A program made the translations under genes and the position numbers. Below the pieces are notes generated by a model. The model did not search any database. It was not told where the DNA came from and saw nothing but the letters and a program-made list of their open reading frames with translations. DNA of 15,198 nucleotides from an uncultured Eubacteriales bacterium (GTDB lineage: Bacteria; Bacillota; Clostridia; Peptostreptococcales; Anaerovoracaceae): NCBI GenBank assembly GCA_902772685.1, contig CACYBO010000006.1, positions 1-15,198 of the forward strand. Reading direction: 5' to 3'. How positions within the stretch are numbered: the first letter of the stretch is position 1; every line of letters starts with the position of its first letter. Below are positions 1 to 6,832 of the stretch, one piece after another.

Positions 1-23
1 CCGTTTGCGATGAGGTGGATCAT
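1..23 (-). CDS. Start of an unknown divergent gene, cut by the window edge
   Basis: Reading leftwards, an ATG at 23-21 is preceded by AGGAG with six bases between (about 34-30). The frame stays open to the window edge and reads MIHLIAN followed by a glycine codon start. Only seven codons are visible, so no function can be given. The gene runs divergently from the LysR gene, which is the usual position for the target of such a regulator. A TATAAT on the same strand at 71-66 would give an untranslated leader of roughly 35 bases. The good ribosome site and promoter make a real gene likely, but this rests on very little coding sequence. Confidence 0.6.
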
Positions 24-65
24 AGTAAGCTCCTGATTTCCTAGTTGATTCTTCTTTCAATTATG

Positions 66-71
66 ATTATA
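66..71 (-). promoter_or_regulatory. Likely -10 box of the divergent gene
   Basis: The minus strand reads TATAAT here, a perfect -10 hexamer, about 43 bases upstream of the ATG at 23. No good -35 hexamer is seen at the expected distance. A weak -35 is typical of promoters that need an activator such as a LysR protein bound further upstream. Transcription would start near position 59. Confidence 0.5.
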
Positions 72-86
72 CTGATGGTGAGACAT

Positions 87-116
87 TTGAAAAGCGAATG
101 ATATTAATGCTAAACA
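87..116 (+). promoter_or_regulatory. Likely promoter of the LysR gene
   Basis: TTGAAA at 87-92 and TAAACA at 111-116 are 18 bases apart, and the second is preceded by TGC, an extended -10 feature. Transcription would begin near 123, about 25 bases before the ATG at 148. The promoter lies back to back with the minus-strand TATAAT at 66-71, so one bound protein could affect both directions. Confidence 0.45.
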
Positions 117-119
117 TTA
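105..119. promoter_or_regulatory. Inverted repeat, candidate LysR binding site
   Basis: TAATG-CTAAA-CATTA is a perfect 5-base inverted repeat with a 5-base centre. It covers the predicted -10 of the LysR gene and lies about 46-60 bases upstream of the predicted start of the divergent transcript. LysR proteins usually bind an AT-rich dyad in this place, repressing their own gene and activating the divergent one. The spacing is T-N13-A at the outer bases rather than the textbook T-N11-A, so the assignment is an inference from position and symmetry. Confidence 0.45.
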
Positions 120-147
120 CAGGTTCTCATGTATGAAGGAGCCCGAA

Positions 148-1029
148 ATGAACAATTCACAGATCAGATATGAGATATTCCTGAAGGTGGCGGAGCTGGG
201 CAATATTACCCTCGCCGCGGATGCGCTCAGTTATACCCAGTCCGGCGTCAGCCACGCCATCGCCGCCATGGAGCGGGAAGCAGGCTGCACTCTCTTTCAT
301 AGAAGTAAGACAGGCGTGACCCTGACGGAAAACGGCAAGGCTCTGCTGCCTTTGGTGCAGGAGCTTGTCAACAAACAGCATTCTCTGGATCAGGCTATGG
401 ACGCCCTCTCCAACCGCGTTGCCGGAACTCTCCGCGTGGGTAGTTTCACCAGCTTCACGGCGCTGTGGGCCGCGAAACTGATTCAGGATTTCACACAGCA
501 GTTTCCGGAGGTGAAGATTGAACTGACCAATGGTGTTTACCGGGATATTGAAAACGGCATTTCGGAAGGCAGACTGGACTGCGGATTCCTGAGTTCCATT
601 GAAAATGATCCTCTGGACTTCACCCCTCTGTTCGACGATCCGATGATGGTGATTCTGTCACCGAATCATGCGCTCGCAAAAGCAGAATCCATGCCTTTGC
701 ATGATTTAATAAAGTATCCTTTCATCTCGCAGTTTCAGGGTTCCAATCACGATATGCAGCAGGTTCTCAAAAAGGCGAAGATTCGCCCGAAGACAAAATA
801 CACTCTGGACGACGATATCTCTGTAATGGGTATGGCAGCCCAGAATGAAGGCATCGCTCTGGTTCCGGAAATGATGATCAGGACGTGCGCCTTTGATCTG
901 GCTGCGGTTCCGCTTGATCCGCCGCAACACCGGACCATCGGTCTTGCCACGCTGCCGATCAAGGAAACGACACTCCTCGTCCGGACGTTTATCGCCTTTT
1001 GCAAAAGCTATGATTTTACAGACAACTAA
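148..1029 (+). CDS. LysR-family transcriptional regulator
   Basis: This is a 293-residue cytoplasmic DNA-binding regulator of normal LysR length. Residues 1-60 form the winged helix-turn-helix, with the hallmark stretch around NITLAADALSYTQSGVSHAI and the following TLFHRSKTGVTLTENG. The rest is the two-lobed effector-binding domain, starting near GTLRVG. I place the start at 148 because AAGGAG at 136-141 sits six bases upstream. An ATG at 133 would overlap that ribosome site. The gene is divergent from the truncated gene at the left edge and is followed after 16 bases by a CoA-transferase/racemase-family gene, so it probably controls CoA-ester metabolism of an organic acid. The inducer cannot be told from the sequence. 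Family assignment is firm; the target is an inference. Confidence 0.93.
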   Translation: MNNSQIRYEIFLKVAELGNITLAADALSYTQSGVSHAIAAMEREAGCTLFHRSKTGVTLTENGKALLPLVQELVNKQHSLDQAMDALSNRVAGTLRVGSFTSFTALWAAKLIQDFTQQFPEVKIELTNGVYRDIENGISEGRLDCGFLSSIENDPLDFTPLFDDPMMVILSPNHALAKAESMPLHDLIKYPFISQFQGSNHDMQQVLKKAKIRPKTKYTLDDDISVMGMAAQNEGIALVPEMMIRTCAFDLAAVPLDPPQHRTIGLATLPIKETTLLVRTFIAFCKSYDFTDN

Positions 1030-1045
1030 GAAAGGACAGCATCTT

Positions 1046-2224
1046 ATGGGAGCACTTAACGGATTAAAAATACTCGACTTTTCGACTCTTCTTCCCGGTC
1101 CGTACGCATCGCTGATGCTCGCTGATATGGGCGCGGAGGTTCTCAAAATCAGTTCTGCAAGCAAAGCAGATCTGGTTGTTGATTACGGCACACGCATCGA
1201 GGGCGCGGATATATCTGCATGCCACGCGTGGCTCGGGCGCAATAAGAAGACCATGTTTCTGAATCTGAAGACGCCGGAGGCGAAGCAGATCGTCCGCCGG
1301 CTCATTATGGAATATGACATCATCCTTGAACAGTTCCGGCCTGGAGTCATGCAGAGACTGGGGCTGGGATTCGAGGAACTGCGGGAAATCAATCCCCGGC
1401 TGATCTACTGCTCTCTCACCGGATACGGTCAGACAGGCCCTCTCCGGGATGCAGCAGGACATGATATCAATTATATGTCCCGCAGCGGAATCATCTCACA
1501 CGCCGGTCGGACCGCAGAAGGCCCGTCCCTGATGAATTTTCAGGTTGCCGACATCGCCGCCGGATCCCTCCATTCCGTCATCGGCATCCTGGCTGCCGTA
1601 TATCACCGGGATCGCACCGGCCAGGAACAGTATGTTGACGTCGCCATGCTGGACGGCTGCATTCCTTTCAACAGTCTGGACGGAGCGGAGTTCCTCGTTT
1701 CCGGCAGGCAGCCCGCCAGAGAAGGCGAACTGCTGAACGGCGGGTGCATGTACGACTATTATGAGACCAGTGACGGCGGCTACATGAGCGTCGGATCGCT
1801 GGAACCGAAATTCTGGGAGAACTTCTGCCGGACACTCGGCCGGGACGATCTGATTGAGGGGAGTGTCTGGCCTGAAAACGCTCCTGCTGTCAAAGAACAG
1901 ATCCGGGCGATTTTCCGGACGAAGACAAGAGACGAATGGACCAGGATCTTTGCGGACGCGGATGCCTGCGTGCAGCCCGTTATGAATCTTCAGGAAGCGC
2001 TGCTCGAGGACGAACAGACCCGCGCCAGAGACATGGTCGTCGAGGTCGGTCTGCCTTTGCATGATACTGTGAAAGTAAAACAGATGGCGACGGCAATCAA
2101 ACTCAGCGAAACACCTTGCGAGTATCGGTTCGCAGGCTTTCCGCTCGGGTATCACACGCGTGAAATCATAGACTCTCTGGGGATGGATTATGAAGTTCTG
2201 GCATCCCGCGGCGTGTTTGACTGA
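1046..2224 (+). CDS. CaiB/BaiF-family CoA enzyme, alpha-methylacyl-CoA racemase-like
   Basis: The 392-residue protein belongs to the family III CoA-transferase fold (CaiB/BaiF). It begins with the typical GLKILDFSTLLPGPYASLML. It contains GHDINY at 138-143. His139, Asp169 (in QVADIAAG) and Glu253 (in GSLEPKFW) occupy the places of the catalytic His122, Asp152 and the conserved Glu of human AMACR. The 30-residue His-Asp spacing is identical, going by my memory of that protein. This favours racemisation of a 2-methyl-branched acyl-CoA, but family III CoA transferases also carry an aspartate at the place of Asp140, so transfer of CoA between acids is possible. The start at 1046 is chosen from AAAGGA at 1031-1036; an upstream in-frame ATG would run into the LysR gene. 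It is co-transcribed with the LysR gene. The substrate is unknown. Confidence 0.9.
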   Translation: MGALNGLKILDFSTLLPGPYASLMLADMGAEVLKISSASKADLVVDYGTRIEGADISACHAWLGRNKKTMFLNLKTPEAKQIVRRLIMEYDIILEQFRPGVMQRLGLGFEELREINPRLIYCSLTGYGQTGPLRDAAGHDINYMSRSGIISHAGRTAEGPSLMNFQVADIAAGSLHSVIGILAAVYHRDRTGQEQYVDVAMLDGCIPFNSLDGAEFLVSGRQPAREGELLNGGCMYDYYETSDGGYMSVGSLEPKFWENFCRTLGRDDLIEGSVWPENAPAVKEQIRAIFRTKTRDEWTRIFADADACVQPVMNLQEALLEDEQTRARDMVVEVGLPLHDTVKVKQMATAIKLSETPCEYRFAGFPLGYHTREIIDSLGMDYEVLASRGVFD

Positions 2225-2227
2225 TCC

Positions 2228-2255
2228 GCAGGATACCTGCCCGGGTTTGTCCGGG
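2228..2255. terminator. Two short hairpins between convergent genes
   Basis: The 42-base gap between the convergent racemase-like and antiporter genes holds GCAGG-ATA-CCTGC (2228-2240) and CCCGG-N6-CCGGG (2240-2255), the latter followed by only TTTA. Either could weakly stop transcription from one or both sides. There is no long U tract, so this is a tentative terminator region. Confidence 0.3.
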
Positions 2256-2266
2256 TTTACCCAAAC

Positions 2267-3316
2267 TCAGACGAAGAAAAATGCAGTTCCTATGATGACA
2301 TACACTGTCACCAGCTGCAGGCCTTCCAGCCAGTTGGACTCGCCGTCGGAGGCGACGCGGTTGGCGATGAGCACGGACGCTGTCACCGAAACAAGCTCGA
2401 ATGGCGTGAACACAATGCTCATCGGCGTGAAGAAAAGGCTCAGCAGAATCAATACAGGAACGACGAACAGGATGATCTGCAGACTGGATCCAAGAGCGAT
2501 CTCAACAGCTGCGTTCATCTTGTTTTTTATGGCCATGATGACAGCGGATGAATGCTCCGCCGCATTGCCGATGATCGGAACCAGAATGATGCCTACGAAA
2601 GTCTTCGAAAGCCCTGCGCTTTCAGCCATCGGTTCAACGGTCCCCACAAATATCTCAGAAAGAATGGCAATGCAGATTGTAGACGCAACCAGCAGACCGA
2701 TGGCTACCGGCAGCTTCATCTTCGGTTTTTCGCTGTCATCGGTAGTGATCGTCTCTTCATAGAGATGCCGGTGTGTGACGAAGACAAAGACGAACTGCAT
2801 GATGTAGATCAGGAGCATCAGGCCGGCGATGATGACACTGAGCCCTTCAAACTTGGTGGTCAGGCTCCATTCAGGCAAAGTGTGTGTGAAAATGGCCGGA
2901 ATGGCAAGTCCCAGCACAGCAAGAAGCAGCATGCTCGATGTGATGTTGATGGAGTCCCTGTTGAACTTCTGGGTTTTGTACTTCACCCCGCCGCACAGCA
3001 TGGACATGCCGAGCACCAGCAGGATGTTGCCGATTACGGAACCTGCCAGAGACGCCTTGACCACATCAAACATCCCTTCCTTCATAGCGACAAAGGCGAT
3101 GATCAGCTCCGTCGCGTTTCCAAACGTCGCATTCAGAAGTCCGCCGATTTTCTGACCGCAAAAGCACGCGATCACGTCGGTGCTCTTGCCCATGATACCC
3201 GCTAACGGAATGATCGCCAGAGAACTGCACACAAAGAGAATCGGATCAGAAAGGCCCATCACTTCTCCGACTATAGTTACCGGCAGAAAAATCAGCAGTA
3301 TACTAAGAAATTTCAT
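2267..3316 (-). CDS. cax: Ca2+/H+ antiporter (Cax family)
   Basis: The 349-residue integral membrane protein exchanges cytoplasmic calcium for protons. It has about eleven hydrophobic segments in two halves. Each half carries the ion-binding alpha repeat of the CaCA superfamily: GNATELIIA at 66-74 and GNAAEHSSAV at 250-259, with Glu70 and Glu254 as the conserved acidic residues. A charged loop (about 182-201, rich in E, D and K) separates the halves. Length and motifs are normal for bacterial and plant-type Cax. I start it at the ATG at 3316 because AAGGA lies seven bases upstream; a TTG one codon earlier is less likely. It is the last gene of the long minus-strand operon, 37 bases after glyoxalase I, and meets the racemase-like gene head-on. 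Other divalent ions, such as manganese, are possible substrates. Confidence 0.93.
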   Translation of the reverse strand: MKFLSILLIFLPVTIVGEVMGLSDPILFVCSSLAIIPLAGIMGKSTDVIACFCGQKIGGLLNATFGNATELIIAFVAMKEGMFDVVKASLAGSVIGNILLVLGMSMLCGGVKYKTQKFNRDSINITSSMLLLAVLGLAIPAIFTHTLPEWSLTTKFEGLSVIIAGLMLLIYIMQFVFVFVTHRHLYEETITTDDSEKPKMKLPVAIGLLVASTICIAILSEIFVGTVEPMAESAGLSKTFVGIILVPIIGNAAEHSSAVIMAIKNKMNAAVEIALGSSLQIILFVVPVLILLSLFFTPMSIVFTPFELVSVTASVLIANRVASDGESNWLEGLQLVTVYVIIGTAFFFV

Positions 3317-3353
3317 CAAACTATCCTTCGCCTTATCTCACGCACCGTTCCGA

Positions 3354-3725
3354 TCAATCTCTTTCGGGAACGATCTCCAGCCAATATCCATCCGGATCCT
3401 TGATAAAGTAGATTCCCATGGACGGATTCTCGAAACAGATGCAGCCCATTTCCTCGTGCAGCTTATGGGCAGCATCATAATCATCTGTGCGGAACGCCAG
3501 ATGGAACTCCTCTTCGCCGATATCATACTTCTGCGGATGGTCTCTGAGCCATGTCAGTTCCATCTCGAAGTCGTTGTCTTTATTACCGATGTAAACAATA
3601 ATGAAAGAACCATCTTCGGCTGTTTTCCGGCGTTTCTCTGTGAGTCCCAGAGCAGCTTCATAAAACTGCAGCGATTTATCCAGGTCGCTCACATTGTAAT
3701 TTTCATGTATCATTCTGAACTTCAT
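3354..3725 (-). CDS. gloA: Glyoxalase I (lactoylglutathione lyase-like VOC protein)
   Basis: The 123-residue protein is a single vicinal-oxygen-chelate enzyme of the glyoxalase I type, which isomerises the hemithioacetal of methylglyoxal and a thiol. All four metal ligands are seen: His7 (MIHENYN), Glu56 (FEMELTW), His75 (EEFHLAFR) and Glu117 (GYWLEIVP), nearly collinear with His5, Glu56, His74 and Glu122 of E. coli GloA. The DPDGYWLEIVP ending is typical. An ATG at 3731 is also possible, but the AGGA upstream is better spaced for 3725. It lies about 12 bases after the IMP dehydrogenase gene. A clostridium may lack glutathione, so the natural thiol could be another one. DJ-1 in the same operon suggests shared defence against reactive carbonyls. 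Confidence 0.88.
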   Translation of the reverse strand: MKFRMIHENYNVSDLDKSLQFYEAALGLTEKRRKTAEDGSFIIVYIGNKDNDFEMELTWLRDHPQKYDIGEEEFHLAFRTDDYDAAHKLHEEMGCICFENPSMGIYFIKDPDGYWLEIVPERD

Positions 3726-3737
3726 ACGCATACCGTC

Positions 3738-5246
3738 CTATTTCAGAGTGCCATTGACGGAATCCTTGAGGATGACATCGTGCGCGCCGCCTTCGACGAT
3801 GCTCGTAGCGGAGACGAGTGTCAGCTTGGCGTTCTCCTGAAGATCCTTGATCGTCAGCGTACCGCAGTTGCACATGGTCGACTTGACCTTGAGCAGGGAC
3901 TGACGCACATTGTCGCTGAGCGGTCCGGCATATGGTACGTATGAGTCCACGCCTTCTTCGAACTTCATACGGGCGTCGCCGCCGAGATCGTAACGCTGCC
4001 AGTTGCGGGCGCGGGCGGAACCTTCACCCCAGTATTCCTTATAGTAATTACCGTTTATCTGAATCTTGTTCGTAGGTGATTCATCGAATCTTGAGAAGTA
4101 GCGGCCGAGCATGAGGAAGTCCGCCCCCATTGCCAGAGCCAGGGTCATATGATAGTCATAGACGATACCGCCGTCCGAACAGATCGGAACGTAGATACCC
4201 GTCTCTTTGAAATAATCATTTCTTGCTTTTGCAACTTCGATAACCGCGGAAGCCTGTCCGCGTCCGATGCCCTTCTGTTCTCTGGTGATGCAGATGCTGC
4301 CGCCGCCGATACCGATCTTCACGAAATCCGCTCCCGCCTCAGCGAGGAACCGGAATCCTTCTCCATCGACGACGTTTCCGGCACCAATCTTAACGTCTTC
4401 GCCGTATTTGTCCCTGACGAATTTGAGCGTGTCAGCCTGCCACTGGGAGTAACCCTCGCTGGAATCTATGCAGAGCACATCAGCCCCCGCTTCAACAAGC
4501 GCCGGAATTCTCTCTTCGTAATCACGGGTGTTGACTCCCGCGCCGACGACGTATCTCTTGTCCGGATCCAGAAGTTCATCCGGATATTCCTTGTGCGCGA
4601 TGTAGTCCTTTCTGAATACGAAATAGACGAGACGCTGTTTGTCATCAACGACAGGCAATGCGTTCAGTTTGTGATCCCAGAGCATGTCGTTCGCTTCGCT
4701 GAGTGTTATCCCTTCCTTGGCGTGTATCAGTTTCTCGAAAGGAGTCATGAATTCGCACACGAGTGTATCAGGCGACATTCTGCTGACCCTGTAGTCACGG
4801 CTGGTCACAAGACCTACCATTCTTCCCTCAGCTGTGCCGTCCTCTGTAACTGCTGTCGTGGAGTGTCCTGTTTTCTCCTTGAGTTCCAGCAGATCCATCA
4901 GAGTCTGGTCGGGACGAATATTCGTGTTGCTGGTAACGAATCCGGCCTTGTGGTTTTTGACCTTCTGGACCATCCTCGCCTGGCTCTCTATCGGCTGAGA
5001 ACCGAATATGAATGAGATTCCGCCTTCCTTCGCCAAAGCTATCGCCAGCTCATCACCTGAAACTGACTGCATGATGGCGGATGTCATCGGAATATTCATC
5101 GTAATCGCCGGCTTTTCGCCTTTTTTGAACTTCGTCACAGGCGTTTTCAGTGAAACATTCTCGACTCTGCATTCGGTCGATGAGTAACCCGGCACCAGCA
5201 GGTATTCATTAAAAGTTCTCGATGGTTCGTCAAAATAGTTAGCCAT
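3738..5246 (-). CDS. guaB: IMP dehydrogenase, trichomonad-like form
   Basis: This 502-residue enzyme oxidises IMP to XMP with NAD+, the committed step of GMP synthesis. Catalytic Cys319 lies in GGGSICITREQKGIG, the mobile-flap pair Arg418-Tyr419 in ARARNWQRYD, and Asp261 in CIDSSEGYSQW. A CBS pair occupies about residues 105-215 between the halves of the barrel. These numbers agree exactly with my memory of the Tritrichomonas foetus enzyme (Cys319, Arg418, Tyr419, Asp261, also Arg241, Trp269, Lys310 and Arg382). The N-terminus (NYFDEPSRTFNEYLLVPG) also resembles that protein more than the classical shorter bacterial form. The start at 5246 has GGGAG just upstream; an ATG at 5273 lacks a ribosome site. 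The gene follows idi by 32 bases and precedes glyoxalase I. Confidence 0.97.
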   Translation of the reverse strand: MANYFDEPSRTFNEYLLVPGYSSTECRVENVSLKTPVTKFKKGEKPAITMNIPMTSAIMQSVSGDELAIALAKEGGISFIFGSQPIESQARMVQKVKNHKAGFVTSNTNIRPDQTLMDLLELKEKTGHSTTAVTEDGTAEGRMVGLVTSRDYRVSRMSPDTLVCEFMTPFEKLIHAKEGITLSEANDMLWDHKLNALPVVDDKQRLVYFVFRKDYIAHKEYPDELLDPDKRYVVGAGVNTRDYEERIPALVEAGADVLCIDSSEGYSQWQADTLKFVRDKYGEDVKIGAGNVVDGEGFRFLAEAGADFVKIGIGGGSICITREQKGIGRGQASAVIEVAKARNDYFKETGIYVPICSDGGIVYDYHMTLALAMGADFLMLGRYFSRFDESPTNKIQINGNYYKEYWGEGSARARNWQRYDLGGDARMKFEEGVDSYVPYAGPLSDNVRQSLLKVKSTMCNCGTLTIKDLQENAKLTLVSATSIVEGGAHDVILKDSVNGTLK

Positions 5247-5278
5247 TTTCTCTCCCTTCTTCTGCAAAAGCATTAGTA

Positions 5279-5911
5279 TCAGTAAATCATTCTGTCAGAT
5301 GCTTCTTTATTCAGTGATCCATACTCTTCGCCGTCAGTGGCTATGAGCAGTGCGGGCAAAAACCACGCGGCGTATTTGCCCGGCGATTTGAGTACATCGT
5401 TCATGACCTCCTCCACATCCACGAAAGTCATCTGTGATGCTTCCTTCGGATCCGGCGAAGGTTCTTTATCCGGTTTGCTGCCTTTTAACCATCCGACGAA
5501 TACATGATCGAATTCATGCTCCGTCAGACCGTTATCGAAGTCCGCCTTATACACAAAGGCACCTTTCTCTTCCAGCGCCCCTTCTGCACCGTCTTCCAGA
5601 TCTTCGGCGGAATAGCCTGTTTCTTCCGGCAGTCTCCGCAGCGCCGCCTCCATAAGACGCTCGCCATGGCGCGGATGGGAACAACAGCTGTTCGCCCAAA
5701 GCCCCGCGGAATGGTATTTCCCCGGTGCGCGCTGCTGAATCAGCAGCTGGACGTGAAATGTCCTTGTTCCGTCGGGGTTGTCGATCAAAACTCTCCGGAA
5801 CAGGAATATAGAAAACGCGCGGTGAAGAAGCCCCTTTTCATGGGCTTCAAGCTTACCGCACGATCCTGTTTCTCTGTCCTGTTCATCTACAAGAATAAGC
5901 TGGTCTTCCAA
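5279..5911 (-). CDS. idi: Isopentenyl-diphosphate delta-isomerase, type 1
   Basis: The 210-residue Nudix-fold enzyme interconverts isopentenyl and dimethylallyl diphosphate, the building units of isoprenoids such as undecaprenyl phosphate. Active-site Cys77 lies in WANSCCSHP and Glu133 in LTEHEFDHVF, matching Cys67 and Glu116 of E. coli Idi. Metal ligands His24, His30, His79 and Glu131 are present. A degenerate Nudix helix is seen in GERLMEAALRRLPEETG. It is somewhat longer than the 182-residue E. coli protein because of a tail after about residue 190 (ATDGEEYGSLNKEASDRMIY). It lies 24 bases after the DJ-1 gene. Type 1 Idi needs no flavin, unlike the type 2 enzyme common in many Firmicutes. 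Confidence 0.95.
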   Translation of the reverse strand: MEDQLILVDEQDRETGSCGKLEAHEKGLLHRAFSIFLFRRVLIDNPDGTRTFHVQLLIQQRAPGKYHSAGLWANSCCSHPRHGERLMEAALRRLPEETGYSAEDLEDGAEGALEEKGAFVYKADFDNGLTEHEFDHVFVGWLKGSKPDKEPSPDPKEASQMTFVDVEEVMNDVLKSPGKYAAWFLPALLIATDGEEYGSLNKEASDRMIY

Positions 5912-5935
5912 TTTGCTTCTCCCTGTTCCGAGTGG

Positions 5936-6493
5936 TTATATTTCCCCAATTCTATCATATAAAAGGCCTGTTGCAACCTCTTTTTTGATTTCTCCGCCCT
6001 TCAGGAATTCAACGATCGTCAGCGCGAATTCCATGGCCAGAGCAGGTCCCATTCCGGTGATTACGTTTCCGTCTACTGTGACCTTGCTGCCTGTCGGCTT
6101 CGCCCCCGCCAGATAACTCTCCATGCCCGGGTAGATCGTCGCATTTTTATCCTCCAGCGCTCCGTGAGCTGCCAGAGCTAACGGCGCGGCGCAGATTGCA
6201 GCGAGAGGCTTTCCTGCTTTTGCAAACTCCTTAATGCGCGCTGTCAGTCCCTGATGGTCCCTCAGGTTCGTCGCACCGGGCATCCCGCCGGGAAGGACGA
6301 TCATTTCACAGGACTCATAGTCTGCGTCCTCGAACAGCATGTCCGCTTCGATATTGATTCCATGTGCGCCTTTCACAAGCAGGCTTCCTGTAATAGAAAC
6401 CATTTTGGCATCGATACCCGCTCTCCTCAGAACATCAACGCAGGTCAGCGCCTCAACTTCCTCGTATCCTTCCGCCATATGTATGAAAACCAT
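5936..6493 (-). CDS. DJ-1/PfpI-family protein
   Basis: The 185-residue protein has the flavodoxin-like DJ-1 fold. The reactive cysteine is Cys101 in the nucleophile elbow AAICAAPLAL, with Glu14 (EGYEEVEAL) as its partner, the Cys106/Glu18 arrangement of human DJ-1. The C-terminal GMGPALAMEFALTIVEFL also matches the DJ-1/YajL branch rather than peptidase-like PfpI. Family members are redox chaperones and have been reported to act on glyoxals or glycated groups, though the deglycase claim is disputed. A strong AGGAGG lies six bases before the ATG. The gene lies 10 bases after the CsoR-family gene and 24 before idi. With glyoxalase I in the same operon, a role against carbonyl stress is plausible. 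Confidence 0.93.
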   Translation of the reverse strand: MVFIHMAEGYEEVEALTCVDVLRRAGIDAKMVSITGSLLVKGAHGINIEADMLFEDADYESCEMIVLPGGMPGATNLRDHQGLTARIKEFAKAGKPLAAICAAPLALAAHGALEDKNATIYPGMESYLAGAKPTGSKVTVDGNVITGMGPALAMEFALTIVEFLKGGEIKKEVATGLLYDRIGEI

Positions 6494-6503
6494 ATACTTC
6501 CTC

Positions 6504-6809
6504 CTATTTCAAAAACGTGTCGATCGCATCGTTCAGTTCCTTCAGTGCCTCCATATCTTCCTGCTGCACCGCTTCAACGATGCACGTCGACATATGCTCC
6601 TTCAGCACCGCCCGGCTCACGCCCTGCAGCGCCGAGTTCACCGCAGCAAGCTGTATGAGGACATCTGTACAGTCCCTGTCGTTTTCGACCATCTTCTTCA
6701 CCGATTCCATGTGGCCGATGATTCTCGACAGTCTGTTGATGACCGCTTTTTTGTGGTCAGGTGAATGGGTGTGCGTGTGCTCGCCATGCACATGTGTATG
6801 TTCCGTCAT
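6504..6809 (-). CDS. CsoR/RcnR-family metal-sensing repressor with His-rich N-terminus
   Basis: This 101-residue all-helical repressor belongs to the DUF156 (CsoR/RcnR/FrmR) family. The core begins near residue 19 (KKAVINRLSRIIGHMESV). Cys47, His72 and Cys76 have the spacing of the copper ligands Cys36, His61 and Cys65 of M. tuberculosis CsoR (25 and 4 residues apart), so Cu(I) is the most likely signal. The first 19 residues hold seven histidines (MTEHTHVHGEHTHTHSPDH), a probable metal-binding tail absent from classical CsoR. The start is supported by AAGGAG six bases upstream. No CopA, CopZ or other copper gene is seen in this window; its neighbours are a surface protein gene (23 bases upstream) and DJ-1. 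It may control its own operon. Nickel, cobalt or an electrophile sensor cannot be excluded. Confidence 0.92.
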   Translation of the reverse strand: MTEHTHVHGEHTHTHSPDHKKAVINRLSRIIGHMESVKKMVENDRDCTDVLIQLAAVNSALQGVSRAVLKEHMSTCIVEAVQQEDMEALKELNDAIDTFLK

Positions 6810-6832
6810 ATCGTTCTCCTTCCCTGAACAAC

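Noticed and set aside
893..1045. N-terminal extension of the racemase-like protein back to 893
   Set aside because: It lies inside the LysR gene in another frame, has no family similarity, and a good ribosome site precedes 1046.
4149..5015. A 288-codon open frame on the plus strand opposite IMP dehydrogenase
   Set aside because: It is fully antisense to a conserved gene, has no recognisable motif and no ribosome site; it is a by-product of codon bias.
5247..5273. Earlier ATG for IMP dehydrogenase at 5273
   Set aside because: No ribosome site precedes it, the added residues would encode the AAGGGAG site of the 5246 start, and the conserved protein begins at MANYFDE.
6504..6809. FrmR-type formaldehyde sensor, suggested by the DJ-1 and glyoxalase neighbours
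   Set aside because: The third ligand is Cys76 with CsoR spacing, where I recall a glutamate in FrmR, so a metal sensor of the CsoR type fits better, though the carbonyl context is noted.
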